Assembly (NCBI GenBank): GCA_907163375.1
Contig: CAJQUW010001866.1
Location: 744,001 to 808,000, forward strand
DNA: 64,000 nt
Direction: 5' to 3'
DNA from: Prostheceraeus crozeri
Taxonomy: Eukaryota > Platyhelminthes > Polycladida > Euryleptidae
Shown: positions 32,567-44,236 of the stretch, piece after piece
Position numbering within the stretch: position 1 is the first letter of the stretch
Layout: each line of letters begins with the position of its first letter
Translations under genes and position numbers: made by a program
Notes under the pieces: generated by a model
Told to the model about the DNA's origin: nothing
The model's input: only the letters and a program-made list of their open reading frames with translations
Databases searched by the model: none

Positions 32567-35500
32567 CTAGCGGTTCATCTTGCGCTTTGGTGTCTCTCCA
32601 GACTCGCGTCTTCGACGGCCTCCCTCTTTGTCGCTGGCATCCTTCAGGATTCGTCGGATTGCGTCCTCGATGGTCTTTTCATCCGACCCTTCGATATTCA
32701 TTCGAAAAACTGCAGCTGTAAACCGAAAAATTCTATCATTATGATTTAATCAATTAAGAAACTGCTGTGGTTTAATTGAGAACATGATACAACTTGAGAA
32801 CAACAGAAAAACAGCAAATACGTCGTATGATCTAAATAGTAAGATCTACAATTACAATGTTTCATTGAATTAAGGTCAAAAACTATATCGTACGGGCGAA
32901 AAAACCGGCCAATTATTTATCCGATTCAAATTATTTCTGGAGCCTTGTCCTTAACGACCGAAATAATTGGCCAATCTTCACCCACTACTTATTTCTATTA
33001 ATTGAATTACAAAATAGATTTATTTGAATTATTTGCACACATAGAACAATCCTTCTACAACGCTTACGACGAGACTAAATCATAATTCCTCAGTTATCCC
33101 ACTATCAACTATGTAAGGCATCATGAAAAATAATCCATTGGTCTACTTTCCCCTTATTCTTCCACATTCGATGCAATATAACATTTCCTTCACACACTAT
33201 CATAGAAAAACGGGACGAGGATTTTAAGAAACAGTTTTGATAAGGACACGCAAATTTTACCATCGTTCAAATTTATGAAACTTCATCGTACAATGAGAAA
33301 GACTAACATATTGATGATGTCATTCAGCCAGTCAAATGTGTAGAAAAATGTGCGCGAGTCAATCCCCTTCATTAATAATCATATTTTTGTATGGAATACA
33401 CATACGTCTAGTTACTACGTTTTAATAAAACTTTTATAAAATCATTACGAAAATTTGACTTATCACACCATAATGAGACTGTTGAAAACTCGTCTTTAGA
33501 GATGAGAATGCTCTTTAAAACTCAAGCAAACGTGACATATTACTTTCTGATGTGCTGAAAATCCATATCTTCACCAGCATACTCCATCATTGGCAATTTT
33601 GACAACTGCCAACTGGCTAATTATGTAAATCAGAAGCGCCTGTGTATAAAGGCCTATTTAGCTTACTTGGTTTCTGATCTTAAAGCGACTGGCGATAAGC
33701 CCCTGATAGTTGAAGATTCCAGTATGTCCGCAACATGTAGGAAAATTAATTCTTAGATAAAAAATTCGTTGCAGCAACAGTGAATATCATTTATTTAAAG
33801 AAGCAATTATCTGATTTATGAAGCTAATTCGTTTAGCACCATAATAACACTCACTCCACTTAAAATACTAAAGCTAAACTGAATTATGAGATCATAACGC
33901 GTAAGAAACTGCTAATCATTAAACTAAACGGATGAACTTAGTATCGCTTGAGTCCTTGGGCTTCTTCAGTTTATGAAAGCTTTTAAAGATAAGCCGAGAC
34001 CTCGAAGGGAAAAGATTAATAAGATGATAACAATACTTAATTAAATCAAAGGAGCTACAAACGTTTCTGGCTCATTAGCAGTCATCAGTGCATCATACTT
34101 TATTGATAAGAATTCAGAATCAGAGCGAACTTCATCAGAACAGAATCAACTTCACTTTGATTCTGAATTCTTAACATCTATAATAAATTATGATGACGGC
34201 TAATGAGCCAGAAACGTTCATAGCTTCATTGATTTAATCAAGTATCATTATCATTCTATGAAAGCTTCGACTTAATCTTATTATATCTATGCACCCCAAT
34301 CGGGTGCGTAGATTGGTTTAAAAAATCACTGATTTTTTTAGCAGCATTTTTACCTTATAAAGATACAATCGTATGTAAAACTTTATCAGTTTTCTACTAT
34401 ATTTTTCAAAATCATTGTCATCTATTAACTCTCGATTAACTGATGCGACATAGGAGCTTGTTCGAAATAGACATTAAGATAGATCTACAATACTCATATT
34501 TAAGTTCACATAGTCATGCAGTTTAGTTGACTAGTCTTTGCATAAAACTGAGTCAAACTTACTTTTGACCAATGGCTCCAAATTGTCGGTGAACGGCATG
34601 CGGTCATGTACACCTGTGCGATTGAATCTCGTCTGCATCTCGACCGATAAAAGACGATTGACCATTCGCCGAACTGCGTCTCTGGTGTCCATCCCACCAA
34701 CAAAAGTAAGCTGATTCACCTGCAAGTACACGAATTAAATATTCACAAATAATACGAAGCATGATTTAATTTTTCATCAATAAATGTAGGCTCCTTTAAT
34801 GTAATAAATGTAGGATAACATTTCCATCTAACTTCAAGAATTCAATTTTTGCAAGCGCTATAAAACTGTATCAATTACGGAATTGCAATTTCATCTCTAC
34901 TGAGATCTCAACTGACAATTACTAGGTCTAAGGCCTCTAGGAGACTATATTTAGTTTGCACATACATCTTTGTCAGGACTTCAACTAAAATGTTGAGTTC
35001 TAATGCCTCAATGAGATTTTATTTAAAATATTCTTAGAGATTTTCTCTAACATTAATAAATTTCCGGTGGGAAAATGTATGACAGCCAAAAGCTGAATCT
35101 GAGTTTCCCACGGAAGATAAAAAAGTGGGAAACTGAGTGTCGTAACACCAGGACGCTGCTAGTGCAGCCTCTTCCACTGCGGAATAGTTTTCGCGACGTC
35201 ATTCAGTGGATTGTCAACTGACTTATGGCTTGTTGAGATTACTTGGGGCATGAACTGCTGCAGTGAGTGAGCCTCATCAGTAGTAGACCTGGTGTAACAA
35301 CTTTTCCCGTCATTGTAACAACTTGTCCCGAGAGAACTTTTGTAGGAAAAATCATTCTACAGCAAAAACCGGTAATTGACGAATAATTGGTAAGCGCAAT
35401 CTCAAGAACAATCTCGTGCTAGTGTCAATCAGTCGATCATTTGATGATTTCATGTCTAAGTATTTTAAGTTTTTCATATTTAAGTAACCATGCATCAGGA

Positions 35501-36951
35501 TTCATGCAGCTTCATAAAGCTAAGTTTCGGGTTCATCTCTACGACATGAATGTGTCACATCAACAATTTATAAATTAACATAATGAACATGTTCATATTG
35601 TCGAAGTAGGCCTAATTATCTGCAAAGCCACTGATAAAGCACGATAATGCTCATATACATCAGTCAGTCCGAGTGGCAGCGATGTTTTTAGGATACGGGG
35701 GCCTAGAATTACTCCAGTTAAATTAATAATGCTCAATAAATCAATACCTCTTTGACAGATTGAGAGGCTTTGGGGGAGGAGTTTCGAATGGGTGGTTCAG
35801 CATCTGAGTAGTCCGTCGAAGATTGTATTTGGCTTACGAAGTTCTGAAAGAAAATATTAACATAATTTTTCGTAAGTAGGCACCTATATTTTCTTTCATT
35901 AGTTCAGTTGTAAACGTAACGTACCGACAGAGGTGGCAAAATTTGACGAACACGTGGAATCCACACAGCACTAAAGTTTGATTTAATTTGTTCCAAGCGG
36001 TAGCCCAATTTCTTCAAATGACGTGTGAACAATAATACATCTTTTAATTCCTCCTTTGTGGTGGCAACTTGCAAAAGGAATACCTAAAAATTAACATAAA
36101 TTAGCTGAATGGTATCAATGACAATTCACGCTACGCGAGCAGTGTTCTAATTACAGACAATAAGTTACTAAACATCACGTATGGTTCCTGCGGTTTTCAG
36201 AAAAAAAATTCGAGGACCTGGTATGAAAATCTAAGAATTCAAATTGAACAACGAAAGCATATTTTACGGATGAACGGTAAATGAAGTACGACTATTTGGA
36301 AAATCTACATGTTCGTCAAAAAAACGATCCCTTTTTTATCAACATGTAGGGGACAGTGGGGCAAGTTGTAAAATTGCTCTAAGATCTTAATATGATGTAT
36401 TCTAACTAATTCGACTATGGCATATCTTGGCCCTTCTGAAAACAGGAAAATCAACAATTTTTTGGAGTTTTCATTTCAGTTTGTTTTAATTTGACTTTCG
36501 TCATTTCAACATCTTAAGGTGAAAATTTCATAGCACGGAACGTATGGTCCCTCATTCATAAAAAGTCATGAAAACTTTTGTGTATGCCAAATTTAGGTCA
36601 TAACATGTGTAGTCCTTAAGTTTGAAATCCATACATTACAACTTGTGCTTACAAGGTATGATACCTAATATCATTTGATATTTTCATTTGAATGAAAATA
36701 TTTTCAGCTACCCGGTAGGAGAAAAGATGTATACGTTCAAGTGATACACTTACGCGATACGTAACGAAATCATAGTCCGCCGTGAGCATCACTTTATCCT
36801 CCCTTTTCAGTGACTCATAATGAGTTTCACTCCAATTATGAATTTCTTTTACATCGAAAGTATCAATTGTTTTGTCTGATACAAAGTAGATGACAACAAA
36901 CTTGATTTCACAAAAAGCCGGATAGGCACGGTTGATTTTGACATCTGACAT
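32567..36951 (-). CDS. DUF4806-type accessory protein of the CMC/EnSpm element, five exons
   Basis: Exons on the minus strand: 36951-36754, 36083-35925, 35843-35748, 34719-34563 and 32709-32567. All introns are GT-AG, phases agree, and the product is 250 aa ending at TAG 32567-32569. An acceptor-like TTTCAG abuts the ATG, so a 5' noncoding exon is likely. The N-terminal 65 residues look like the short globular module common in this family (FCEIKFVVIYFVSDKTIDTF). A Ser/Pro linker follows. The C-terminal half is DUF4806-like: LTFVGGMDTRDAVRRMVNRL, MQTRFNRTGVHDRMPFTDN, then TIEDAIRRILKDASDKEGG. A basic tail (GGRRRRESGETPKRKMNR) suggests nuclear or nucleic-acid binding. DUF4806 proteins are often found in animal EnSpm elements; their role is unknown. 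There is no stop or frameshift in 4.4 kb, unlike the neighbouring transposase. Confidence 0.85.
33960..34290. repeat. Foldback element inside intron 4 of the DUF4806 gene
   Basis: Arms of about 90 bp or more: AACGTTTCTGGCTCATTAGC on one side appears as CTAATGAGCCAGAAACGTT on the other. Flanking GATAACAATACTTAATTAAA pairs with the region at 34232-34255. It lies between exons 4 and 5 and carries no gene. Confidence 0.75.
36345..36655. repeat. Possible small MITE in intron 1 of the DUF4806 gene
   Basis: GGGGCAAGTTGTAAAATT at the left faces ATTACAACTTGTGC at the right, an inverted CAAGTTGTAA end. Similar words (GTAACAACTTGTCCC) occur alone at 35290-35330. The borders are approximate. Confidence 0.4.
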
Positions 36952-37525
36952 CTGAAACAAACAGAAATTCTTTAAACTGTAGATATATATATACTCACTA
37001 CACAAGTACACGTTGAATAGTGATGTGATTCAGTTTAATGGGCAAAGGATTCAGATTCAAGATAGGTATAGGGAAACAATCAGGGAGACGCACATCATAA
37101 AGTTGATATATCAATAGATAGATATATCGATAGATTAATAATATACTAAAGAGGGAGTAGACTGCCAGAACATGGAACATGGGAATTTAAGCCATTTTTC
37201 TAAAATAAATGGATTATCATCAAGGTTAGTTTATGATTACTGTATATTGCGTCACTAGAATAAAGTTCATTCACGACTACTAATTACACGAGAAAACTCT
37301 AGATGGTTGCCGTTTGAAAGCAGGAGCCGAAGGCTAGTCACTTCCTACAATACGAGTATTATGTTCGTACATGACTTGTCGATCAAGAAAATTTCATATT
37401 AATTCACAAACTTTGTATTTCAAAAATAAGTTTGCCACTTCTAAGATCAAAGAATTTCACGCACTTCATTATCCAATTTTATATCTCTTTACTGAATATA
37501 TTTACAATCGATCAGGCAAACATGA

Positions 37526-40183
37526 CTAGGAGACAAGGGGTGAAAGAATGTATTCACCATTATACGGAAAGCCAATAACTTTGTTTGTAGGCTTTCCTTT
37601 GATTATCCTCTTCGTTACAGCGTAGTGACCGATGCCTAAGTTGGATGAATCGAACGGCTGGGTATACAAACTCTTTCTCATGGTAAGTACCTTTCCAGCA
37701 ATCAGTCCATCCGGAAAAACATCGGAGATGATAACACACTGATCACCTATCATGGCAATATTGTTTGGGACATTCTTCGTGTATCGTAGAGGTGGGACTT
37801 CTACTTTACTTACATCACGCAGATGGCGTACTTGGTGCACAACATGAGCGAAGGTATGCCTGGTTACTTTGATTCGTCGTTTCAACTTCCCCAAGAAGTT
37901 TTCGAACATAAAAGTAGAGAAATTACTAAGGCGACCGTAACGAGTGACCGCCTCATACAAATGAAGTAGAATGTGTACATTATATGAAACAGATTGAGGC
38001 CCAAAAATATGGGGGAAATTTCGTACAAATTCTTGCATACTTCTATGTGCCTCTGCGTAATACATTGAATAGTTAGTGGAGGAAAATACAAAATAAGAAT
38101 AATGCAAACACATGAGATGATTGTACACTTCGACTGACAATTACTTCCTGAACAAAAATGGAGTAAAATAGAGCAACAAGGTCCTATACTCAGTCCCCTT
38201 ATAATGAACAAGATCGATCAGAGAACGAACTTTCCTCTGAAACACAGGGAATGAATTCCCGATAACGTTCAATGTCGGCAGATAAGGAATCAAACTGATT
38301 ACCCCTAACTCTTCCATGAAATTTTACATTTTTCACACGTGAAAACAAGTAGAAACAAATACGTCGAAAAACTCCTAAACACACGCAATGGAGTTCGTCG
38401 ACAGGAAAGTGGGTGTTCAGTCCTACTATAGAGATCAATGGAGAGACACTTGTTTGGTTGTTTTCATCGTTATTTAAATATCGATCATCAGTTCTCTCAC
38501 GACCGGCCTCTACAGGAAAAACAATTCGATCCATCAAATAAGTCCTCTCTGCATCACAATAACTACACCCTTTCTTAGCGGTATGCCCCTTGACACACTG
38601 TAAGTGGGCACGCGCTGGAGCATCACAAACAAAGATGACGGTTCCAAGTCTCGTAAGTACTCCGTCATAACGATATCCGTCACTGCGCATCATCTTCACC
38701 TCATCAATTAAGTTTTTCAAATAACTATCCAACACAGGTTTATGTCGTCCGAGATGAATAGCAACGGGATATGGTTGGGGATCAGATCCAAACGAAATTA
38801 GAATAGGCCACAAGGATGTTGAGGAGCTCTTGTACAATGGCAGACCGTCTATATTGATTTTTACATTAATACGTAATTCTCCAGTATACGATGAGAATTG
38901 CTTGCGCTGTAAAAAGACCTTCAAATTTTCCTCAATGCCGATATATGTGAACATTCCTGAATCCACGTTTCTGACAACGAGATTTTTATGAGGTAGTTGC
39001 ATTTTTTTCAATCGATAAAGTGAGCTAGGAACTCCTTTAAAACCACGCTTATTCAATGACTGAAGTAAGAAATTCATACCAGCAACTGAAATATTGAAGT
39101 TGATATAAAATGCCAAAAGATCATCTGCAATGGAGGAATCACTATAAGAATCAGCCTCCTCGTCGCTTCCATCTGAACAATCAGGTGAAAAATAATCCAT
39201 ATCATTATCATCACTGTCAAGATCGCTCTCCACATCAGAATCAGTATTTTCACAATTGCCGGATATATATTCCATATCGCAAATGGTGTCATCTAATAGG
39301 ATGGGCTCCATATTGCGAGAATCACCTACAAATAAATAAGATTTCATTTAGAAAATTAAAAATGATTACATCTTACGAAGTGCATTAGAATTGAAAGGTA
39401 GGTTTATGCGTTAACTGCTTTCCTGTAGTGCTGATCATAAAAAACGGTAAGTTGTCGAAAAAATAAATTTTGAGTTTTTATTCTCATACCCAGACAACTG
39501 CCGGACTCAAGCATCTAAAATAATTGGTAACATAGGAAGTATTAGCTTCAACGACAAAAATACGAAAATTGAGCATTACACGATATGTCAGTAAAACTGA
39601 ATGTTATTTTCTAAGTTAACACGTTGGATGCCACACGATTTTCATAAAATTACCCTTGGGGCAACGATATAAATTAAAATATTAAATTCTTATAAACTCC
39701 GACATGGAAAAATCAATCATTTAACTTTTTAGCAAATTCGTCAGCCACATACGGCTGACGTGGCTCGTAGGACAGGTTGAGTGTCAGGCATATATGGCAG
39801 ACGTGGCACTCAATGTGTTAAAGATTTACTGCAATTGCGATCGACCTGATATACCTACTTATTGGAAGTCAAGGACGTAAATCAAACGTCCCCTAGCTCA
39901 ACTAATGAACAGCCAATTTTCTCATCGAATGGTATTGTTGTAAAAGTAGATATGTAACCTATTTCTAATATGCAAATCCTGTATCAACTATTTTCCAAGT
40001 TTTGTGTTCGCCATCTTTAAATTTGTAGAGGTTACTCCTACCGGTATATATCTGTTTCGCTATCTTACCTTCACGTTGTACTTCTTCATTATCTCCAGAA
40101 GGATTTTCCATTGAAAAAGCTGACTCGATATCAGATACCAATTCAATTCTAGCTCGTTTGTTGATACTTCTCCGTGAAATCAT
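37526..40183 (-). pseudogene. CMC/EnSpm tnp2-like transposase, lightly broken
   Basis: A first coding block starts MISRRSINKRARIELVSDIE (40183 down to about 39965). A second block begins after a TTGTAG acceptor at 39325. Its core carries INIDGLPLYKSSSTSLWPIL, VFVCDAPARAHLQCVKGH-like text with GCSYCDAERTY, and HFPVDELHCVCLGVFRR. This is the RNase-H-like transposase of animal EnSpm elements, with a zinc-binding GHTxxxGCxxC insert. Farther on are QRKVRSL and KGTEYRTLLLYF, then GPQSVSYNVHILLHLYEAVT and FENFLGKLKRR. Lesions: a one-frame shift near 38245 and an in-frame TAA at 38143-38141. The donor of block 1 is not resolved. A mid-sequence acidic run (DSDVESDLDSDDNDMD) precedes the core. Confidence 0.88.
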
Positions 40184-40410
40184 TTCCGAAAATGACCGTG
40201 GCTCACACACTCAACAGGCAAGATAAATGAAAATGTTCTATAGTTTGAATCAACAATGTTTATTAAGAATTAAAACAAAAGTGTTGTCTTACAATATCAG
40301 CGGTCAGTCATCGCAATTAATGTGAAATCTTTGTTTTCTTTCGGTAGTTGTGCTTGCAAGTAAAATGAAATGACATCCTAAAAACCTATGCAATGCAATA
40401 GTATATAATA

Positions 40411-40750
40411 CTAGTAAGCTCCCCGACCTATGGGCAGGTTAGTTGGTAGATATGACTTATTATAGGGGGCATGTTTATAGGAAGGTATATAATTCAGATT
40501 GGATTTCTTACCTTTAGACACGTAGTACTTCGGGATATACGACGTTGCGTACAGAACCATTTGACGATGCCTTGACTATGATTGAGTCTCTCGATTTGCA
40601 TCTCGATAAAGCAACATACAACATGCCATGGGTGAATACTTGTTCACTTAACTCTATTCCTATCCTACTAAAAGTTTCCCCCTGGGACTTATTGATAGTT
40701 ATCGCAAAGCATAATTGTACAGGTCCTAGTTCTCCTACTGGGCGGGTTTA
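40411..40750 (-). mobile_element. Helitron 3' fragment with helicase C-terminus
   Basis: The minus strand encodes GPVQLCFAITINKSQGETFS, then IGIELSEQVFTHGMLYVALS and RCKSRDSIIVKA, with a stop at 40516-40514. This is the last part (motifs V-VI) of the Pif1-like Rep/helicase of Helitrons. About 100 bp downstream a hairpin-like CCTGCCCATAGGTCGGGG is followed by AGCTTACTAG and then T. That fits a Helitron 3' end, CTRR inserted between A and T. The upstream part and the 5' end are lost or not recognised. It lies just upstream of the CMC/EnSpm transposase start. Confidence 0.8.
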
Positions 40751-41855
40751 TTCTTGAAAAAGGGGCTTTACGTTTTCTAGGCATAGTATTTTTGCAATCG
40801 TAGATCAGATGATAGGACTGACCTTGCAAAGTTATTGAAATAAATCTACTACTAAAATAAGTAGTAACATAAATGTCAGTGTATTTAATAAAAAATAAAT
40901 ATATATTCTTCAATCAGCTCTTTGTGTCAAAGAAAAAGCACTTCGACATTATAATTTCTTTATGTGCATAACAACCTTAACAGCATTTAGTATGCCTTGT
41001 CTCCACTCTAAATATTACAGGAGATGCAATGTAAAAGCCTGCATAATGTGGTGTCTTTTATTAACATTTTGTGAACAATATTAATTTTAATAATTGAGCA
41101 ACGGATTTGACCACGCATTGTATTCAAATCTTTAAAGAAGTGAATGTATTAATTGGTCTAGAAGTATTACACATATTTTGGCTAACTATTCTGACTACCT
41201 ATTTTTCGATTTTACGTGAAAACGGCTGAATGAATTAGGCTGAAATAAGTTGCATTACACTCAGCTCATCCGAATTGTATAGAATGGCTACCACAGTCAC
41301 GTGTCGGCGGATGTCCCAGAATAAGAACCTGTTTTTCGCTCACCACAATTATATATATAGATGTGCATGTCCCTCTAAATAATAAAATGCAGAAAGTAAT
41401 TTATCTCGTAGGTAAACATACCCTTCATATTGACAGTAAATATAATAATTAATATGGATCAAAGTATTTTTCATATTACAGCGGAAAATTTCATGTCAAT
41501 TTTAATTATAGGCTACACAATGATCCACCTTTATTGTAAACGCGACAACTGTAACATTCGTTTACGCTTTAATAAAACATCTGTTATTATTAAATCCCAA
41601 CTTACATGTCTGCAGACTGTACTCATCACTTTTGACATAAAAATTTTCACCGAACAGCCCTTTGCGCTAGTAGCAGATAAGTATCAAGAATTACAACGGT
41701 ATGCCGACATGTCGGATTGGAAACGTAATGCTGCAGGTTTGCCGAAGTTAATGTGTCGGCAAATAGACGATATCTCGTTACAGCGAAATGTCGCTCCCAA
41801 AACGAGATTCCGTTTAATTGCCGACTTTTTGCCGACATTTTGTTTTCACCGGGTA

Positions 41856-43420
41856 TACGCCCAGGTGGGAAAACTATTTTCACTTATCAACAAGAAAAGA
41901 TTTTGTGTAAACGCATTCTATATGCAGCTGAGCGTGGATTTCCTATGACTATTTCTAACATTCGATTCGCGGCTTATGAATACGCACATACTGTACTCTT
42001 GATCGTCGCAGAAAATTGAATTCCAGTGTTCCAAATAATTGGCAGAAGAACAAGCGGGCATCACTTGACTGGTGGGAGTCGTTCCGCAAACGAAATCCAG
42101 ATCTTTCGTTACGAAAACCTGAAGGACTCTCTGCTGCGCGTGCGCAGGCCTTTAACAAGGAAAGAGTTGATGGCAATTTCAATGATTTAAGAGAACTGTT
42201 TGATCTTCTCAATTTGAGAGACTTTCCTCAGCTTGTCTACAACACAGATCAGACAGGGATATCCACAGTGCCTAATAATCCCAGCAAAGTGATTGCACAG
42301 AAAGGAGCTCGAAGTGTGCAGGCTGTTCGCACAGGTGAGCGAGGAACATTAACAACAATCATACCGACTGTTTCTGCATCGGGAGACATTCTGCCACCTT
42401 TCGTCATTTGCAATGAGGGCAATGTGAAGATGACTGTACGAAACATCTACGAAACTCATAATATCGGCGTCGCCTCCACGAAGTCTGGTTATAATGATTC
42501 AGGAACTTTTGTTTGATATATGAATCATTTTGATAGACACAGGACGAAAATTCCAGGCAAGAAGTGTGTTTTACTTCCGGACGGACATGCTTCACATGTT
42601 TCCATCGAAGCTACTGATTTCTGTATTAATCATGACATTGAGTTAGCTTGCATACCACTTCATTCAAGCTATAGATTACAACGCTTGACACGCATTTTAA
42701 TGCAGTCCTCAAACGCGCGTGGTGCAAGGCCCGTGAAAATTTTCTAAACGAGAGCGGAGTCTCCGCGATTACGACCAAAAATTTCGCTTCGCTTTTTTGT
42801 GCTGTTTTCAAAGAAATTGAGAGGAAAAGAGGTCTTGTTGTTGACGCATTTGCACACTGCGGAATATATCCATTGCAAAATACAATCAGTGATCATTAGC
42901 TCTCCGTTTCAAAGTCATTCCTTTCAGAAGTTGAAAGTAAGATGGAAATTGATTCAGTCAAGCCTTGTGATGTTCAAGATAATAATTCTGAAGGTATCTT
43001 AATCAGATCTATAATTTGCAGCCATAAGAAAACTTTGAATCCTACACATACTAAAGTCCATAAGATTCACATCACGTCTCCAGAAATTAGGGAGAAAAAA
43101 CTTATAGTTCGAATGCGATTTGATCAGAAGAAGAAACCATCGTGCCGTTTGATAAACGATGGACAACAATCGCCATGCACATCCAGAGGTATCGAAGACA
43201 GTATTTTGCAGCCCTCAACGTCAAAATCTCCAAAAAAGGATTCTGCAAAGCAAACGAAAAGAAAACTTGATAACAAGGAACACCAATTTTGCTGCTGCGA
43301 CGCAGCTTGGGAAGAAACGACAGAAGATTGGATGAAATGCGAATCTTGCAACAAGTGATGTTGTGAATCCTGTTTCGGCACTTTTTATTGCTATAAATGC
43401 TCTGTAAAGTTTATGTGAGC
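41856..43420 (+). pseudogene. pogo transposase, catalytic part and C-terminal zinc finger
   Basis: Continues from 32173: GGKTIFTYQQEKILCKRILY, then NTDQTGISTVPNNPSKVIAQ (first catalytic Asp), GDILPPFVICNEGN, MNHFDRH, KKCVLLPDGHASHVSIEATD (second Asp), and TRFNAVLKRAW-type text from a shifted frame. This is the DDE domain of pogo/Tigger. A long hydrophilic tail ends in a PHD-like Cys pattern (CCCDAAWEETTEDWMKCESC, then CESCFGTFYCYKC). Lesions: TGA near 42514, a one-base loss near 42680, TAG near 42896 and TGA near 43357. Relatives cut and paste at TA. Confidence 0.9.
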
Positions 43421-43727
43421 CTTCTAGATAGACTGGTGTTGTCTCACCTTTAATAGACTACTTTGTTTTTTTTAGATTGCTATGTTGAATAAAGAATTAC
43501 TCGTTGGTGTCCATATCACCCCGACTCCTTTTTTCCCTTGAAATTTGTATCCCTTACGCGATGCTATATATAAATATCATAATGGATTTTCATTCCCTTG
43601 AGACATAATGTTATAGAAAGGCAGTGCCCTAAGCTACAATTTAGCGTATTAAATGTATGCATTCGTCCGCTTATTACTTAGAATTTAGACCCTAAGCAAA
43701 AAGTGTCCATATCACCCCATTTTACCC

Positions 43728-44236
43728 TACATGCATTCTTAAATGAGCAGCTAACTTTAGTTGATATACATGCAAATAGACAGACGTCGTTACTCGAACA
43801 GTTGCTTAATCAATCCATTGCTTAGGAAATCCACCAGTTCATCATGCTGTAGATCACTAGTAGAACCAGAATGCTTGACTCTTCCATCCATTGGAACTCT
43901 TTGCCGTCTTTCTGGATTTCAGCACGATGACACCACAATACACCAATATCTTCTGAGACGACGTGGTGCACTATGAGATGAAGAGTCTAATGCTCTTATT
44001 TTCGATGAAGTGTATGTGTTTCAGCGTCCTGATTATCAAAATGGCCACTTTCATGGTCTGACAGCTGAAGAAAATTCACCCGCATCCACAGCTTTGGGTG
44101 TATATTTGATCTCATCACTGTCTTCATCGAATAACGATGTAGTTGCTATGATTCCGTATTCTCTATTGGCAACAGAAATACTTCAATCTTCATGTGTAGA
44201 AGTATACAATCTTCTCACAACAAACACCATGTAAGG
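43728..44236 (+). pseudogene. P-type transposase, part 3: start of the catalytic core
   Basis: Directly after pogo the frame reads HAFLNEQLTLVDIHANRQTS, then with shifted frame SLVEPECLTLPSIGTLCRLS. It then gives ALIFDEVYVFQRPDYQNGHF, HGLTAEENSPASTALGVYLI and MIPYSLLATEIL. This matches the pattern LPSxxTLxRL, the catalytic LxxDEM-like motif, FxGL and the PYxL segment of P-element/THAP9 transposases. At least one frameshift (about 43830) and a TGA near 43977 are present. It is part of the gene begun at 28460. The later core and C-terminus are too decayed to follow. Confidence 0.68.

Larger units (their letters stand above)
32174..41853 (-). mobile_element. CMC/EnSpm DNA transposon, 9.7 kb
   Basis: The ends are CCCAGTGAAAA at 32174 and TTTTCACCGGG at 41843-41853. 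Multiple subterminal GTCGGC/GCCGAC words follow within about 170 bp of each end, the usual CACTA-type architecture. TA flanks both sides. A 2-bp duplication also restores the reading frame of the host pogo gene. It carries a tnp2-like transposase and a DUF4806 accessory gene, both on the minus strand, plus a Helitron tail and small foldbacks. CMC elements usually make 2-4 bp duplications. Confidence 0.93.
31118..43727 (+). mobile_element. pogo-type DNA transposon, split by a CMC/EnSpm element
   Basis: The inverted ends are AGGTAAAATGGGGTGGTATG at 31118 and the reverse complement of GGGTAAAATGGGGTGATATG at 43727. TA lies on both sides (31116-31117 and 43728-43729). Subtracting the 9680-bp insert and one TA leaves about 2.9 kb, right for a pogo/Tigger element with a long C-terminal extension. 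It sits in the coding region of the P-type transposase. Confidence 0.93.

Noticed and set aside
36998-37180. Short hydrophobic minus-strand frame
   Set aside because: Lies between the transposase stop and the DUF4806 start, in AT-rich repeats; composition only.
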